Source: Micromonospora sp. C31
GTDB lineage: Bacteria > Actinomycetota > Actinomycetes > Mycobacteriales > Micromonosporaceae
Direction of reading: 5' to 3'
NCBI RefSeq assembly: GCF_018070575.1
Contig: NZ_JAGPXN010000028.1
Span: 1-62,191, forward strand
DNA length: 62,191 nucleotides
Shown here piece by piece: positions 54,045-62,191 of the stretch. The translations under genes and the position numbers were made by a program. Every line of letters begins with the position of its first letter. The stretch's first letter is position 1. Below the pieces are notes generated by a model, which was given only the letters and a program-made list of their open reading frames with translations, did not search any database and was not told the origin of the DNA.

Positions 54045-55373
54045 TCAGGGGAGGTCGAGCAGGTCGGCGACCCGGACCGGGGCGCCGGTGGTGAAGGACC
54101 GGTTCGCGGCCAGCCCGGTGAGCAGGGCGAGGGCGCCGTCGCGGGCGGTGGCCGCCCGCCCCATCGGGTCCGCCTCGCCGCCGATCAGCACCCGCGCCAT
54201 CCGGGCGTCGGCGCCACCGTGCCCGGAGCGGGTGTGTCCCGACACGGGTACGACCTGCGGCGGCGCCCAGAACGGCCGCAGGGTCAGCGTCGCGCAGCCG
54301 GCCTCGGCGGCGGCCTCGTCGCCGTGCAGCGCCGCGCCCTTGAGTGCCCCGGCGGACGCGGGGCTGACGTGGTCGCTCTCCACGACCTCCAGCTCGAGGC
54401 GGCCCCGGCTGCCGTTGACCATCACCCGGTAGCCCTCGTAGGGGGCGTACGCGGTGAGGTGGTAGGTCATCGTCGCGCCGGTCGAGTAGCGCGCCAGCAC
54501 CGCCATGTCGTCCTCGATGTCCACGCCGGGGGCGAAGACGTTGCGGTCGCGTTGGTAGCCGTCCTCGGCCTCGGCGTCGAGGTAGAGCTCGCGCAGCTTC
54601 GGGTGCGCGTCGAGGCGCAGCGCGAACGGGTCGTCGGCGGCGGCGGGGGAGCCGTGCGCCCGGTCGTAGTCGCGGGCGTAGCCGTGCCGACGGCCGGCCT
54701 CGCCGTAGAAGAACAGCCGGCCGGTGGCGTACACCTCGACGGGGGTGGCGTCGAGCCACCAGTTGACCAGGTCGAAGTGGTGCCCGGCCTTGTGCACCAT
54801 CAGCCCGCCGGAGTGCGCCTTGTCGCGGTGCCAGCGGCGGAAGTAGTCGGCGCCGTGCCGCACGTCGAGCAGCCACTCGAAGTGCACCGAGCCCACCTCG
54901 CCGACGGCGCCGTCGGCGAGCAGTTCGCGCAGCCTCTCGTGCAGCGGGTTGTAGCGGTAGTTGAACGCCACCCGCACCTGCCGGCCGGTGTCGGCGACCG
55001 CGTCGAGGATCCGCCGGCAGCCGGCGGCGTCGACGGTCATCGGCTTCTCGGTGATGACGTCGCAGCCGGCCCGCAGCGCCGTGTCGACGTGCGCGGCGTG
55101 GGTGTCGTCCACGCTCGTCACCACCAGCACGTCGACGCGCTCCCTGCCGAGCATGGCGGCCAGGTCGTCGGCCCGGTACGTCGGCACCGGCGGGTGCCCC
55201 AGCTCGCCGAGCCACCGGTTGTGGGCGTCCATGCGGGACTGGTTGACGTCGGCGAACGCGACGAGTTCGGCGGTGTCGGCGTGGTCGCGTACCAGCGCCC
55301 GGACGAACATCTCGGCGCGTGACCCGGTGCCCACGAGGGCGTGGCGGACCCGCTGACCGGTGCTGGACGACAT
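54045..55373 (-). CDS. Gfo/Idh/MocA-family oxidoreductase
   Basis: A 442-residue dehydrogenase: HALVGTGSRAEMFVRALV (NAD site), VITEKPMTVDAAGCRR, then VAFNYRYNPLHERLREL in the substrate domain. The longer C-terminal region (about 340-442) contains MVNGSRGRLELEVVES. It is first in the leftward uronate operon, 21 bp after the LacI-type operator. The substrate is probably a sugar or uronate released from pectin side chains; this is inferred from context. Confidence 0.87.
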   Translation of the reverse strand: MSSSTGQRVRHALVGTGSRAEMFVRALVRDHADTAELVAFADVNQSRMDAHNRWLGELGHPPVPTYRADDLAAMLGRERVDVLVVTSVDDTHAAHVDTALRAGCDVITEKPMTVDAAGCRRILDAVADTGRQVRVAFNYRYNPLHERLRELLADGAVGEVGSVHFEWLLDVRHGADYFRRWHRDKAHSGGLMVHKAGHHFDLVNWWLDATPVEVYATGRLFFYGEAGRRHGYARDYDRAHGSPAAADDPFALRLDAHPKLRELYLDAEAEDGYQRDRNVFAPGVDIEDDMAVLARYSTGATMTYHLTAYAPYEGYRVMVNGSRGRLELEVVESDHVSPASAGALKGAALHGDEAAAEAGCATLTLRPFWAPPQVVPVSGHTRSGHGGADARMARVLIGGEADPMGRAATARDGALALLTGLAANRSFTTGAPVRVADLLDLP

Positions 55374-55393
55374 GGCGACCGCCTCCCGTGGTG

Positions 55394-55409
55394 CTGCAAA
55401 GGTTTGCAG
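55394..55409. promoter_or_regulatory. LacI-type operator O1
   Basis: Perfect palindrome ctgcaaaggtttgcag. It lies just downstream of the -10 of the leftward promoter, where a repressor bound to it would block transcription of the uronate operon. Confidence 0.8.
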
Positions 55410-55411
55410 CG

Positions 55412-55441
55412 AAATAACCACGAGCCGCGTGGCGACGTCAA
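55412..55441 (-). promoter_or_regulatory. Promoter of the leftward uronate operon
   Basis: Minus strand: -35 TTGACG (55441-55436), an 18-bp spacer and -10 TTATTT (55417-55412), directly before operator O1 and 38 bases before the ATG at 55373. Confidence 0.55.
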
Positions 55442-55535
55442 CGATCGATGCCAAACCGGCGGCATAGATCCGATTTGATAGTGATTTGGGCGCATGGTGG
55501 GAGCGTGGCCGAAACGGATCTGTAACCATCGACCG

Positions 55536-55565
55536 TTGACACCGGCGCAACCGTTTGCATTAATT
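55536..55565 (+). promoter_or_regulatory. lacI/ABC promoter with operator O2
   Basis: Plus strand: -35 TTGACA (55536-55541), then a near-palindrome gcaaccgtttgc (55547-55558) within the spacer, and a -10-like TTAATT (55560-55565). The palindrome resembles O1 (TGCAAA-type half-sites), which suggests autoregulation by the LacI protein. Confidence 0.6.
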
Positions 55566-55612
55566 GTCGGCACCTGACGTGACCCCAGCCACACTGGACG
55601 AAGGGCCCCGCC

Positions 55613-56740
55613 GTGCCAGCCACCATCCGAGACGTCGCCCGGGCCTCCGGCGTGCACATCTCCACGGTCTCCCGCACGTTCTCGGCCCCGCACCTGGTCA
55701 ACCCCGAGACCCGCAGCCGCGTGCTGGCCTGCGCCGAGGAACTCGGCTACCGGCCCAACCGCGCCGCCCGCGCCCTGATCACCGGCCGTACACACAACAT
55801 CGGGCTGATCATCGCGGACATCGCCAACCCGTTCTTCCCGCCGCTGATCAAGGCGGCGGAGAGCCAGGCCCGCCAACGCGACTACCACGTCTTCGTGGCC
55901 GACACCAACGAGGACCCGATCGCCGAGGAGGAGCTGGTGCACGCCCTCGCCAAGCAGGTGGACGGGGTGCTGCTGTGCAGCCCGCGGATGAGCAACAGCA
56001 TGATCGAACAGCTCAGCCGCGAGGTGCCGCTGGTGGTCATCAACCGGCAGGTCGCCGGCCTGCCGTGCGTCACCATGGACGTCGGGCAGGGCGCCCGCTC
56101 GGCCGTCGAGCACCTGCTCGGCCTCGGCCACCGGCGCATCGCGTTGCTCAGCGGACCGCGCGGCTCGTGGACCAGCCGGGAGATCCGCCGGGCGGCCGGC
56201 GTCGCGGCGCGGGCCGGCGGCGCCGAGTTCACCGTGCTCGGGCCCAACCAGCCCACCGAGACCGGCGGCGTGGCCCTCGCCGAGCAGGTCCGCCGCAGCG
56301 AGGCCACGGCGGTGCTCGCCTACAACGACCTGATGGCGATCGGCCTGATCGAAGGCCTCGACGCCCTCGGGTTGCGCGTCCCGCAGGACGTGAGCGTCGT
56401 CGGCATCGACGACATCGCCCTCAGCCGGCTCACCCGGCCCAAGTTGACGACGGTGGCCACGCCCAACGCGGCCGCCGGTCGGACGGCCGTCGACATGCTC
56501 CTGCAACACGACACCGTCGCCGCCCGTGGCTCACGCGGCGGTCGGGGTGTCACGAGCGACGACCGTCGTACCACCGCACAGGTAATGCTCCAGACCGAAC
56601 TGGTCATCCGCGACTCGACCGCCGCCGCGCCGGCGGACGGTCGGCACCGCCCCGACGCCGAGTTGGTCGTCCCGGGCCCGCATCGCCTTGCGGGCCCGGG
56701 TCACCCGACCGCGGCCACCGGTGGCGTCGTCGCCTCCTAA
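55613..56740 (+). CDS. LacI-family repressor of the uronate locus
   Basis: A 375-residue regulator. The N-terminal HTH is TIRDVARASGVHISTVSRTF, with hinge ALITGRTHNIGLI. The periplasmic-binding-like core (about 60-335) includes IIADIANPFFPPLIKAAE and AYNDLMAIGLIEGLDALG. The C terminus has an unusually long tail of about 40 Pro/Gly/His-rich residues. It probably binds O1 and O2 and responds to a uronate intermediate. GTG start. It precedes the transporter genes. Confidence 0.92.
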   Translation: MPATIRDVARASGVHISTVSRTFSAPHLVNPETRSRVLACAEELGYRPNRAARALITGRTHNIGLIIADIANPFFPPLIKAAESQARQRDYHVFVADTNEDPIAEEELVHALAKQVDGVLLCSPRMSNSMIEQLSREVPLVVINRQVAGLPCVTMDVGQGARSAVEHLLGLGHRRIALLSGPRGSWTSREIRRAAGVAARAGGAEFTVLGPNQPTETGGVALAEQVRRSEATAVLAYNDLMAIGLIEGLDALGLRVPQDVSVVGIDDIALSRLTRPKLTTVATPNAAAGRTAVDMLLQHDTVAARGSRGGRGVTSDDRRTTAQVMLQTELVIRDSTAAAPADGRHRPDAELVVPGPHRLAGPGHPTAATGGVVAS

Positions 56741-56759
56741 CGCCAAGGAGTGAGCGCAC

Positions 56760-58109
56760 ATGCACCCCGCCACGCCCCCCACCACTGGCACGCAGGCCGT
56801 GCCCGTTCACCGTACCCCCGTCCGCCGACGGCGGCTGATCCGCGGCCTGCTCGCCGCGGTCGTCGCCCTGCCCCTGGTCCTCGGTGCCGCCGGCTGCGGC
56901 GACGACGAGCAGGCCAGCACCGATCCGAACGCCCCGGTCAAGCTCTCGATCTTCTGGTGGGGCGGTGAGGCCCGGGCGAAGCTGACCGAGGAGGCCCTCG
57001 CCCTCTACACGAAGAAGCACCCGAACGTCACCTTCGAGAAGACCTGGCAGGCCAACCAGGGCTACTTCGACAAGCTGGCCACCCTCACCGCCGGCGGCAA
57101 CCCGCCGGACATCTTCCAGATCGACGACAACTACCTGGCCGAGTACGCGGCCCGCAGCACCACCCTCGACCTGACGTCGTACAAGGACGACGGTGACCTC
57201 GACGTGTCGAAGTTCCCCGAGAGCCTCTGGCAGTACGGCGTCGTCGACGGCAAGCTCGCCGGCGTCGCCGCGGGGGAGAACACCCAGGGCCTGGTCTACA
57301 ACAAGACGCTGCTGACGAAGAACGGGCTGCCGGAGCCGACCACCGGGATGACCTGGGAGGAGCACATCGCCTGGGCCGAGCAGGTCGCGAAGAGGACCAA
57401 GGTGCCCGGTACCCAGGACCCGAGCGCCGACTACAAGGCGTTCTGGGTGTGGCTGCGCCAGCAGGGCAAGGACCTCTACAAGGGCAAGGAACTCGGCTTC
57501 ACCGCCGAGGACGTGACCAGGTGGTTCGACCTGTGGAAGGGCGCCCGGGACCGGGGCGCCACCCCGACCCCCGACGTCATCCACGAGGGCAACGCCACCG
57601 ACATCACCAAGCAGCTCGTGGTCACCGGCAAGGCGGGCACCAGCTGGGTCTGGGTCAACCAGATGCCGGAGCTGAAGAAGAACACCAAGGACGAGCTGGG
57701 CGTCATCGCCTACCCGGGCGACCCGAGCGGCCAGTGGGCCCGCGCCTCCATGTACTGGTCGGTGTTCAAGGGCAGCAGGCACAAGGACGTCGCGGTGGAC
57801 GTGATCAACTTCCTGGCCAACGACACCGAGGCCGTCAAGATCCTCGGTACCGACCGCGGCCTGCCGTCCAACCTCGACCTGCGCCGCGTGGTCAGCGACG
57901 ACGTCACCGACCCGGCGATGAAGCAGTCGATCCAGGTGGAGTCCGACCTGGCGCAGAAGTTCGGCGAGGCGCCGCAGGTCCCGCTCAAGGGGCACAGCAA
58001 GATCCGCGCAGAGCTGACCAAGGCCGCCGAGAACGCCCAGTACGGCCGGGTCACCTCCGCCGAGGCGGCGGAGCAGTTCCTCACCGCCTGCAAGTCCGCC
58101 ATCGCCTGA
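56760..58109 (+). CDS. Sugar ABC transporter solute-binding lipoprotein
   Basis: A 449-residue family-1 solute-binding protein. A charged N terminus precedes a lipobox in VVALPLVLGAAGCGDDE, so the mature protein is a lipoprotein anchored at the cysteine. FFWWGGEARA-like opening, PDIFQIDDNYLAEYA and MYWSVFKGSRHKDVAVDVINF fit the fold. It captures an oligosaccharide or uronate, probably oligogalacturonate. The start at 56760 follows a ccaaggagtg. Confidence 0.92.
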   Translation: MHPATPPTTGTQAVPVHRTPVRRRRLIRGLLAAVVALPLVLGAAGCGDDEQASTDPNAPVKLSIFWWGGEARAKLTEEALALYTKKHPNVTFEKTWQANQGYFDKLATLTAGGNPPDIFQIDDNYLAEYAARSTTLDLTSYKDDGDLDVSKFPESLWQYGVVDGKLAGVAAGENTQGLVYNKTLLTKNGLPEPTTGMTWEEHIAWAEQVAKRTKVPGTQDPSADYKAFWVWLRQQGKDLYKGKELGFTAEDVTRWFDLWKGARDRGATPTPDVIHEGNATDITKQLVVTGKAGTSWVWVNQMPELKKNTKDELGVIAYPGDPSGQWARASMYWSVFKGSRHKDVAVDVINFLANDTEAVKILGTDRGLPSNLDLRRVVSDDVTDPAMKQSIQVESDLAQKFGEAPQVPLKGHSKIRAELTKAAENAQYGRVTSAEAAEQFLTACKSAIA

Positions 58110-58138
58110 CCTGAGACGCTACGGAGAGGAATCGGCAC

Positions 58139-59122
58139 GTGGCCCTGACCACGGCGCCCGGTCCGACCCGACGACGTACCGGATCCGTCCCGACCCCCGC
58201 CGGCAGGCGCGGGGTCGGGCGGGCCCGGCACGGTGACGGTCTGGCCGGCTACGTCTTCCTGTCGCCCTGGTTGCTCGGCCTGCTGGCCGTCACGGCGATA
58301 CCCATGCTCCTGTCGCTCTACCTGAGCTTCACCAACTACGACATCCTCACCCCGCTCCCGGAGGTGGAGTGGGTCGGCTTCGCCAACTACGAGCGGATGT
58401 TCACCGCCGACCCGTCGTACTGGCACTCGGTGCGGGTGACGCTCACCTTCGCCCTGGTCGCCGTGCCGCTGAAGCTGGCGGCCGCGCTCGGGGTGGCCCT
58501 GCTGCTCAACCGCGCCTGGCGCGGTGTCGGGCTGTTCCGCGGCCTGTTCTACCTGCCGTCGCTGCTCGGCGGCAGCGTCGCGCTGGCCATCGTCTGGGTC
58601 AACATGTTCAACCGCGAGGGCGCGTTCAACTCCCTGCTGGCCTTCTTCGGCATCGAGGGCAAGCCGTGGGTCAACGACCCCGACTGGGCCCTGGAGACCC
58701 TGATGGTGCTCGCCATCTGGCAGTTCGGCGCGCCCATGGTGATCTTCCTGGCCGGTCTCAAACAGGTGCCCACCGAGCTCTACGAGGCGGCCTCCGTCGA
58801 CGGCGCCGGCAGGTGGCGGCAGTTCGTCGCCGTCACCCTGCCGATGCTCTCGCCGGTGATCTTCTTCAACCTGGTGCTGGAGACCATCAACGGCTTCCAG
58901 GGTTTCACCGCCGCGTTCGTGCTCAGCAACGGCACCGGCGGCCCGGTCGACTCCACCCTGATGTACACGCTGAACCTCTACATCACGGGCTTCACCGACC
59001 TGGAGATGGGCTACGCCTCCGCGATGGCCTGGGTCTTCCTGATCGCCATCGCGATCATCACAGCGATCTTCTTCAGCACCGGGCGGTTCTGGGTGCACTA
59101 CTCCGACGGGGAGGACCGGTGA
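58139..59122 (+). CDS. Sugar ABC transporter permease (MalF-type)
   Basis: A 327-residue permease with six helices. The EAA loop EAASVDGAGRWRQFVAVTLP mediates contact with the ATPase. YVFLSPWLLGLLAVTAIPML opens helix 1. GTG start after ggagagg. The stop overlaps the second permease start by 4 bp. Confidence 0.95.
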   Translation: MALTTAPGPTRRRTGSVPTPAGRRGVGRARHGDGLAGYVFLSPWLLGLLAVTAIPMLLSLYLSFTNYDILTPLPEVEWVGFANYERMFTADPSYWHSVRVTLTFALVAVPLKLAAALGVALLLNRAWRGVGLFRGLFYLPSLLGGSVALAIVWVNMFNREGAFNSLLAFFGIEGKPWVNDPDWALETLMVLAIWQFGAPMVIFLAGLKQVPTELYEAASVDGAGRWRQFVAVTLPMLSPVIFFNLVLETINGFQGFTAAFVLSNGTGGPVDSTLMYTLNLYITGFTDLEMGYASAMAWVFLIAIAIITAIFFSTGRFWVHYSDGEDR

Positions 59123-60021
59123 CGGCGACGGCAACCCCGGCGACAGCTCCGGCGGCGACCGGCCCGCGCGGCCCGCGTCGGGCCAGCGGCGGCGGGCAGG
59201 CCGTGCGCCTGCTCATCCTGATCGCGATCGTCGCGGTCGTGCTCTACCCGCTCTTCTGGATGATCGGTACGTCCCTGAAGAGCCAGGAGGAGATCGTCAA
59301 CAACATCGGCCTGCTGCCGAACGAGTTCACCCCCGGCAACTACGTCGACGGGTGGACCAACTTCGACCTCAGCTTCGGCCGGTTCTTCCTCAACAGCGCG
59401 ATGGTCAGCCTGCTGACCGTGATCGGCAACGGGGTCTCCTGCCTGCTCGCCGCGTACGCCTTCGCGCGGCTGCGGTTCCGGCTGCGCGGCGTCTGGTTCG
59501 CCGTCATGATCGGGACGCTGCTGCTGCCCGGCCACGTGCTGATCGTGCCGCAGTACATCCTGTTCCGCAGCCTGGGCCTGGTCGGGGGCGAGTGGCCGTA
59601 CCTGCCGCTGCTGATCCCGCAGTTCCTGGCCACCGAGGCGTTCTTCGTCTTCCTGATGGTGCAGTTCATGCGGGGCATCCCGAAGGAGCTCGACGAGGCC
59701 GCCAAGATCGACGGGGCGAACGCGTTCGGGATCTTCCGGTACGTGATCCTGCCGCTGAGCCGCCCGGCGCTCGTCACCACGGCGATCTTCTCGTTCATCT
59801 GGACCTGGAACGACTTCTTCCGCCAGCTCGTCTTCCTCTCCGACCTGGACGACTACACGGTGCCGGTGGCGCTGACCCTGTTCATCGACTCGACGAGCCA
59901 GAGCGCCGTCGGACCGATGTTCGCCATGTCGGTGCTGTCGCTGCTGCCGGTGTTCCTGTTCTTCGTGGCCTTCCAGCGGATGCTGGTGGAGGGCATCAAC
60001 ACGAGCGGGCTCAAGGGATGA
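59119..60021 (+). CDS. Sugar ABC transporter permease (MalG-type)
   Basis: A 300-residue permease with six helices. The EAA loop is DEAAKIDGANAFGIFRYVIL, and FIWTWNDFFRQLVFLSD is typical of MalG/UgpE. No ATPase gene follows, so a shared MsiK/MsmX-type ATPase from elsewhere in the genome must energise it. GTG overlaps the upstream stop. Confidence 0.95.
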   Translation: MTATATPATAPAATGPRGPRRASGGGQAVRLLILIAIVAVVLYPLFWMIGTSLKSQEEIVNNIGLLPNEFTPGNYVDGWTNFDLSFGRFFLNSAMVSLLTVIGNGVSCLLAAYAFARLRFRLRGVWFAVMIGTLLLPGHVLIVPQYILFRSLGLVGGEWPYLPLLIPQFLATEAFFVFLMVQFMRGIPKELDEAAKIDGANAFGIFRYVILPLSRPALVTTAIFSFIWTWNDFFRQLVFLSDLDDYTVPVALTLFIDSTSQSAVGPMFAMSVLSLLPVFLFFVAFQRMLVEGINTSGLKG

Positions 60022-60656
60022 GCCCGGACCGGAACGACGGGCCGGACCTGGACGCCGCGCCGGCTGGCCGCGACTGGCGCGACGTGCTCACCGACGCCAC
60101 GGACCTGGCCGTGCTCGGCATCGCGCTGACGCTGGCGGCGCTGCCGCTGGTCACCGCGGCGGCGGCCGTCGCCGCCGCGAGCGCGGCGGTGCACGACCGG
60201 TACCGCCTCGGGTCGTGGCCCTCCGCGCGGAAGACCCTGGCCCGGTACGGCCGGGCCCTGCTGCCCGGCGTGGGGGTGAGCGTGCTGGCGGTCGCCGCCC
60301 TCGGGCTGCTCGCCGTGGACGTCGTCGCGCTGGCCGGCGGGCGGGTCCCCGGCGGGGCGCCGCTGCTCCTGGTGACCGTCGCGGTGGCCGCCGCCCTGGC
60401 CGGGTACGCCGCGCTGGTCGTGGTGGAGGTCGGCCGGCGCGGCGGGCGCGACTGGCGCGTCGCCGCCGGCGCGGCCGCCGGTGCCTGCCGCGCGCGCCCG
60501 GGCACCTGGGCCGCCGCCGGCGGGGTCGGCGTCGTCGCCGCGCTGCTCGCGGTCATGGTCACCCCGGTCGCGGTGCCGATCCTCGCCGGGTACGTGGTTG
60601 CCGCGCTGCACGCGGTCGCCCGGCGGACCGTGCTCAGCCCGGTGGGCCGGTCGTGA
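60018..60656 (+). CDS. DUF624/YesL-like membrane protein
   Basis: A 212-residue protein with about five Ala/Leu/Val helices. DLAVLGIALTLAALPLVTAAAAVAA resembles the DUF624 (YesL) family, often found beside sugar ABC importers and polysaccharide enzymes. The role is unknown. The ATG overlaps the permease stop and its own stop overlaps the next gene. Confidence 0.75.
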   Translation: MSPDRNDGPDLDAAPAGRDWRDVLTDATDLAVLGIALTLAALPLVTAAAAVAAASAAVHDRYRLGSWPSARKTLARYGRALLPGVGVSVLAVAALGLLAVDVVALAGGRVPGGAPLLLVTVAVAAALAGYAALVVVEVGRRGGRDWRVAAGAAAGACRARPGTWAAAGGVGVVAALLAVMVTPVAVPILAGYVVAALHAVARRTVLSPVGRS

Positions 60657-61522
60657 CCGGGCACGTCGACCCCGCCGGGACCGAGCCGGACCGGCAGCTC
60701 AGCGTGGACGGTGTGCCGGTGGCCCGGTACGTCGTCGACCCGGCCGTCGATCCCCGGCACGGCCCCCGCCCGTACCTGCACCCGGTGCGGACACTCGGCG
60801 GGACGGTGGTCACGGACGCGTTCCCCGCCGACCACGTCTGGCACCTCGGCGCGTCCCTGGCCGTGCAGGACGTCGACGGCACCAACCTCTGGGGCGGGCG
60901 CACCTACGTCCGGGACGCCGGCTACACGTGGCGCGACGACCACGGCCGCATCGCGCACACCGGGTGGGAGGTCCGCGACCCGCGACGGCTGGCGCACCGG
61001 CTCCAGTGGTGCGACCGGGACGGGGCGGTGCTGCTCACCGAGCGACGGGAGCTGGCCGCGCACCGGGTCGGCGAGCGGGCCTGGGCCCTCGACACCGCGT
61101 ACACGCTGACCGCCCCCGCCGACCGGGAGGTGAGCCTGGGCAGCCCGGCGACCAACGGACGCCCCGGCGGCGCCGGCTACGGCGGTTTCTTCTGGCGGGC
61201 GACGAGTGCGACACCCGCCCGGGTGTGCACCGCCACCGCCGAGGGGGAGGACGCGGTCAACGGCAGCGCCGCACCGTGGCTGGCCTTCTGCGGCACCGGG
61301 CCGGACGGGGCCGCGTACACGCTCGTGCTGACCGGGCTCGGGCAGGGCGACCGCTGGTTCGTCCGCACCACGATGTACCCGGGCGTCTGCGTCGCGTTCG
61401 CCTTCGAGCGGCCCAGGGTCATCGCCGCGGGTGCGAGCCGCACCGGCCGGCACCGCGTGGTGGTCGCCGACGGCGCGCTCGACCGGACGGCGGCCGCCGC
61501 GTTGGCCGCCGGCGGGATGTGA
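60653..61522 (+). CDS. DUF6807/PmoA-like protein
   Basis: A 289-residue beta-rich protein. VARYVVDPAVDPRHGPRPYLH and ADHVWHLGASLAVQDVDG then NLWGGRTYV match the PmoA/DUF6807 family, often linked to sugar catabolic operons. WHLG and RPY-LHPV contain likely metal or sugar ligands. GTG overlaps the DUF624-like stop. It ends the rightward uronate/transport operon, and the rRNA promoters begin 21 bp later. Confidence 0.82.
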   Translation: MTGHVDPAGTEPDRQLSVDGVPVARYVVDPAVDPRHGPRPYLHPVRTLGGTVVTDAFPADHVWHLGASLAVQDVDGTNLWGGRTYVRDAGYTWRDDHGRIAHTGWEVRDPRRLAHRLQWCDRDGAVLLTERRELAAHRVGERAWALDTAYTLTAPADREVSLGSPATNGRPGGAGYGGFFWRATSATPARVCTATAEGEDAVNGSAAPWLAFCGTGPDGAAYTLVLTGLGQGDRWFVRTTMYPGVCVAFAFERPRVIAAGASRTGRHRVVVADGALDRTAAAALAAGGM

Positions 61523-61543
61523 CGCGGGCCGCCCACCCCGGAT

Positions 61544-61572
61544 TTGACGATCTTGTCTAGCGGGCGTAACTT
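61544..61572 (+). promoter_or_regulatory. rrn promoter P1
   Basis: -35 TTGACG (61544-61549), 17-bp spacer, -10 TAACTT (61567-61572). It drives the 16S gene, 575 bases downstream. Confidence 0.7.
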
Positions 61573-61708
61573 TCTCTCTGCCAGCGCGGAACGGACGAAC
61601 GGGGCGAATGCTCCGGGAGGCCGGGCGCGGGAACGAGCTTCGGGGCCGGGTGCGTCGCACTCGTCGGTTCCGGGCCGGGCGGTGCCCCGGATTCGCCGCG
61701 AGGCGGAT

Positions 61709-61737
61709 TTGGTGAGGCGGAACCGACCGGGTAGGGT
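61709..61737 (+). promoter_or_regulatory. rrn promoter P2
   Basis: -35 TTGGTG (61709-61714), 17-bp spacer, -10 TAGGGT (61732-61737). Confidence 0.6.
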
Positions 61738-61881
61738 TCACGGTCGGCAGGGAGCCGGGCGAGCTCGCGGGAGACCGCGGAGCGGCCGGTCTGCCGAACT
61801 TCCGGAAAACGCCGGTGAGAGCCGGTGCTTTCGGGATGTCCGGAAATGGGATTGAAGTGGTGCGGATCGCTACGAAGCGGT

Positions 61882-61910
61882 TTGACACGGCGGAAATCAC
61901 TGGGTAACGT
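61882..61910 (+). promoter_or_regulatory. rrn promoter P3
   Basis: -35 TTGACA (61882-61887), 17-bp spacer, -10 TAACGT (61905-61910). It is the closest to consensus of the three. Confidence 0.8.
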
Positions 61911-62003
61911 AGTAAAAGTGCCCGGCGCGAGAGCGGCGGGGGGCGCGAACGAAATGCCCCGGGTCGGGGGCTCCACGGTGTGGGGTTTCTGGGCGGTGTG
62001 TGG

Positions 62004-62022
62004 TTGTTCTTTGAGAACTCAA
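62004..62022 (+). promoter_or_regulatory. rRNA leader box (boxA-like antitermination site)
   Basis: ttgttctttgagaactcaa is typical of the actinobacterial rrn leader. It contains the palindrome ttgag-aa-ctcaa. Downstream A+T-rich sequence to 62146 is the remaining leader and holds caaca/tgttg repeats that may form the 16S processing stem. Confidence 0.7.
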
Positions 62023-62146
62023 CAGGGTGCTTGATAAGCCAGTGCCAATTATGATTTATACCCCGGACTGGTCAGGCTTCGGTTTGGCTGGTCTTGGATT
62101 CCTTTGGCAACACTTTTTGTTGTCGGGACAGTTTTTCAACAAGTTT

Positions 62147-62191
62147 TTGTTGGAGAGTTTGATCCTGGCTCAGGACGAACGCTGGCGGCGT
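62147..62191 (+). rRNA. rrs: 16S ribosomal RNA, 5' end only
   Basis: The universal bacterial 27F site agagtttgatcctggctcag begins at 62154, and gacgaacgctggcggcgt follows as in actinomycetes. By comparison with E. coli numbering, position 1 is about 62147. The gene continues beyond the window. Confidence 0.97.

Noticed and set aside
62031..62055. Promoter-like TTGATA and TATGAT in the rrn leader
   Set aside because: Spacing is only about 13 bp and the segment is in the leader, downstream of the good rrn promoters.
1..62191. Search for tRNA, CRISPR arrays, insertion sequences and attachment sites
   Set aside because: None recognised by eye; short inverted repeats found fit terminators or operators.

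Overview
The window is very G+C-rich, with actinomycete-style genes: GTG and TTG starts, 4-bp ATGA/GTGA overlaps and long antisense shadow frames. It ends at the 5' end of a 16S rRNA gene whose leader and promoters look actinobacterial. Gene content fits a Micromonosporaceae chromosome (inference; no search was run). No tRNA, CRISPR array, transposase or phage gene was recognised.

Positions 399-41331 read as one enediyne biosynthetic gene cluster. Its core is the iterative enediyne polyketide synthase (26445-32267), with the hotdog thioesterase, a flavin reductase and a P450 directly behind it, two tandem DUF1702 (UnbL-like) genes in front, and the UnbV-UnbU pair about 2.7 kb downstream. An AraC-type and a MerR-type regulator lie between. 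The left arm, transcribed leftwards (9857 to 399), makes and attaches a sugar. It has a long-form glucose-1-phosphate nucleotidyltransferase, a nucleotide-sugar 6-dehydrogenase, a uronate-decarboxylase-like SDR, a PLP/[2Fe-2S] C-3 deoxygenase, an aminotransferase, a glycosyltransferase, a methyltransferase and two SgcJ-type NTF2 proteins. Together they suggest an amino-deoxypentose. A rightward operon (10282-13751) adds an acyl-CoA-dehydrogenase-fold oxygenase, a GMC oxidoreductase and a third SgcJ-type protein. A leftward operon (20042 to 14967) holds a two-subunit GMC dehydrogenase, an AhpD-like protein and an MFS exporter, with a mycothiol-transferase-like gene below it. SgcJ-type proteins, E6-type flavin reductase, a P450 and GMC oxidoreductases favour a nine-membered warhead. 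No genes for aromatic side moieties, a chromoprotein apoprotein or an epoxide hydrolase were seen, so the product may be a simply decorated or rearranged enediyne glycoside.

Positions 41394-45340 are ordinary chromosomal genes: a YhhN protein, a fatty acid hydroxylase/sterol desaturase, a GntR regulator and a DivIVA-like coiled-coil protein.

Positions 45511-61522 form a pectin/uronate catabolic locus. It has two secreted pectate lyases, glucuronate/galacturonate isomerase (UxaC), a polyol-dehydrogenase-family uronate reductase, an L-fuconate-dehydratase-like enolase, two Gfo/Idh/MocA oxidoreductases, a LacI repressor, and a sugar ABC importer without its ATPase, followed by DUF624-like and DUF6807-like genes. 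LacI-type palindromes sit on both divergent promoters around 55394-55565. The window closes with three rrn promoters, the leader, and the first ~45 bases of 16S rRNA.
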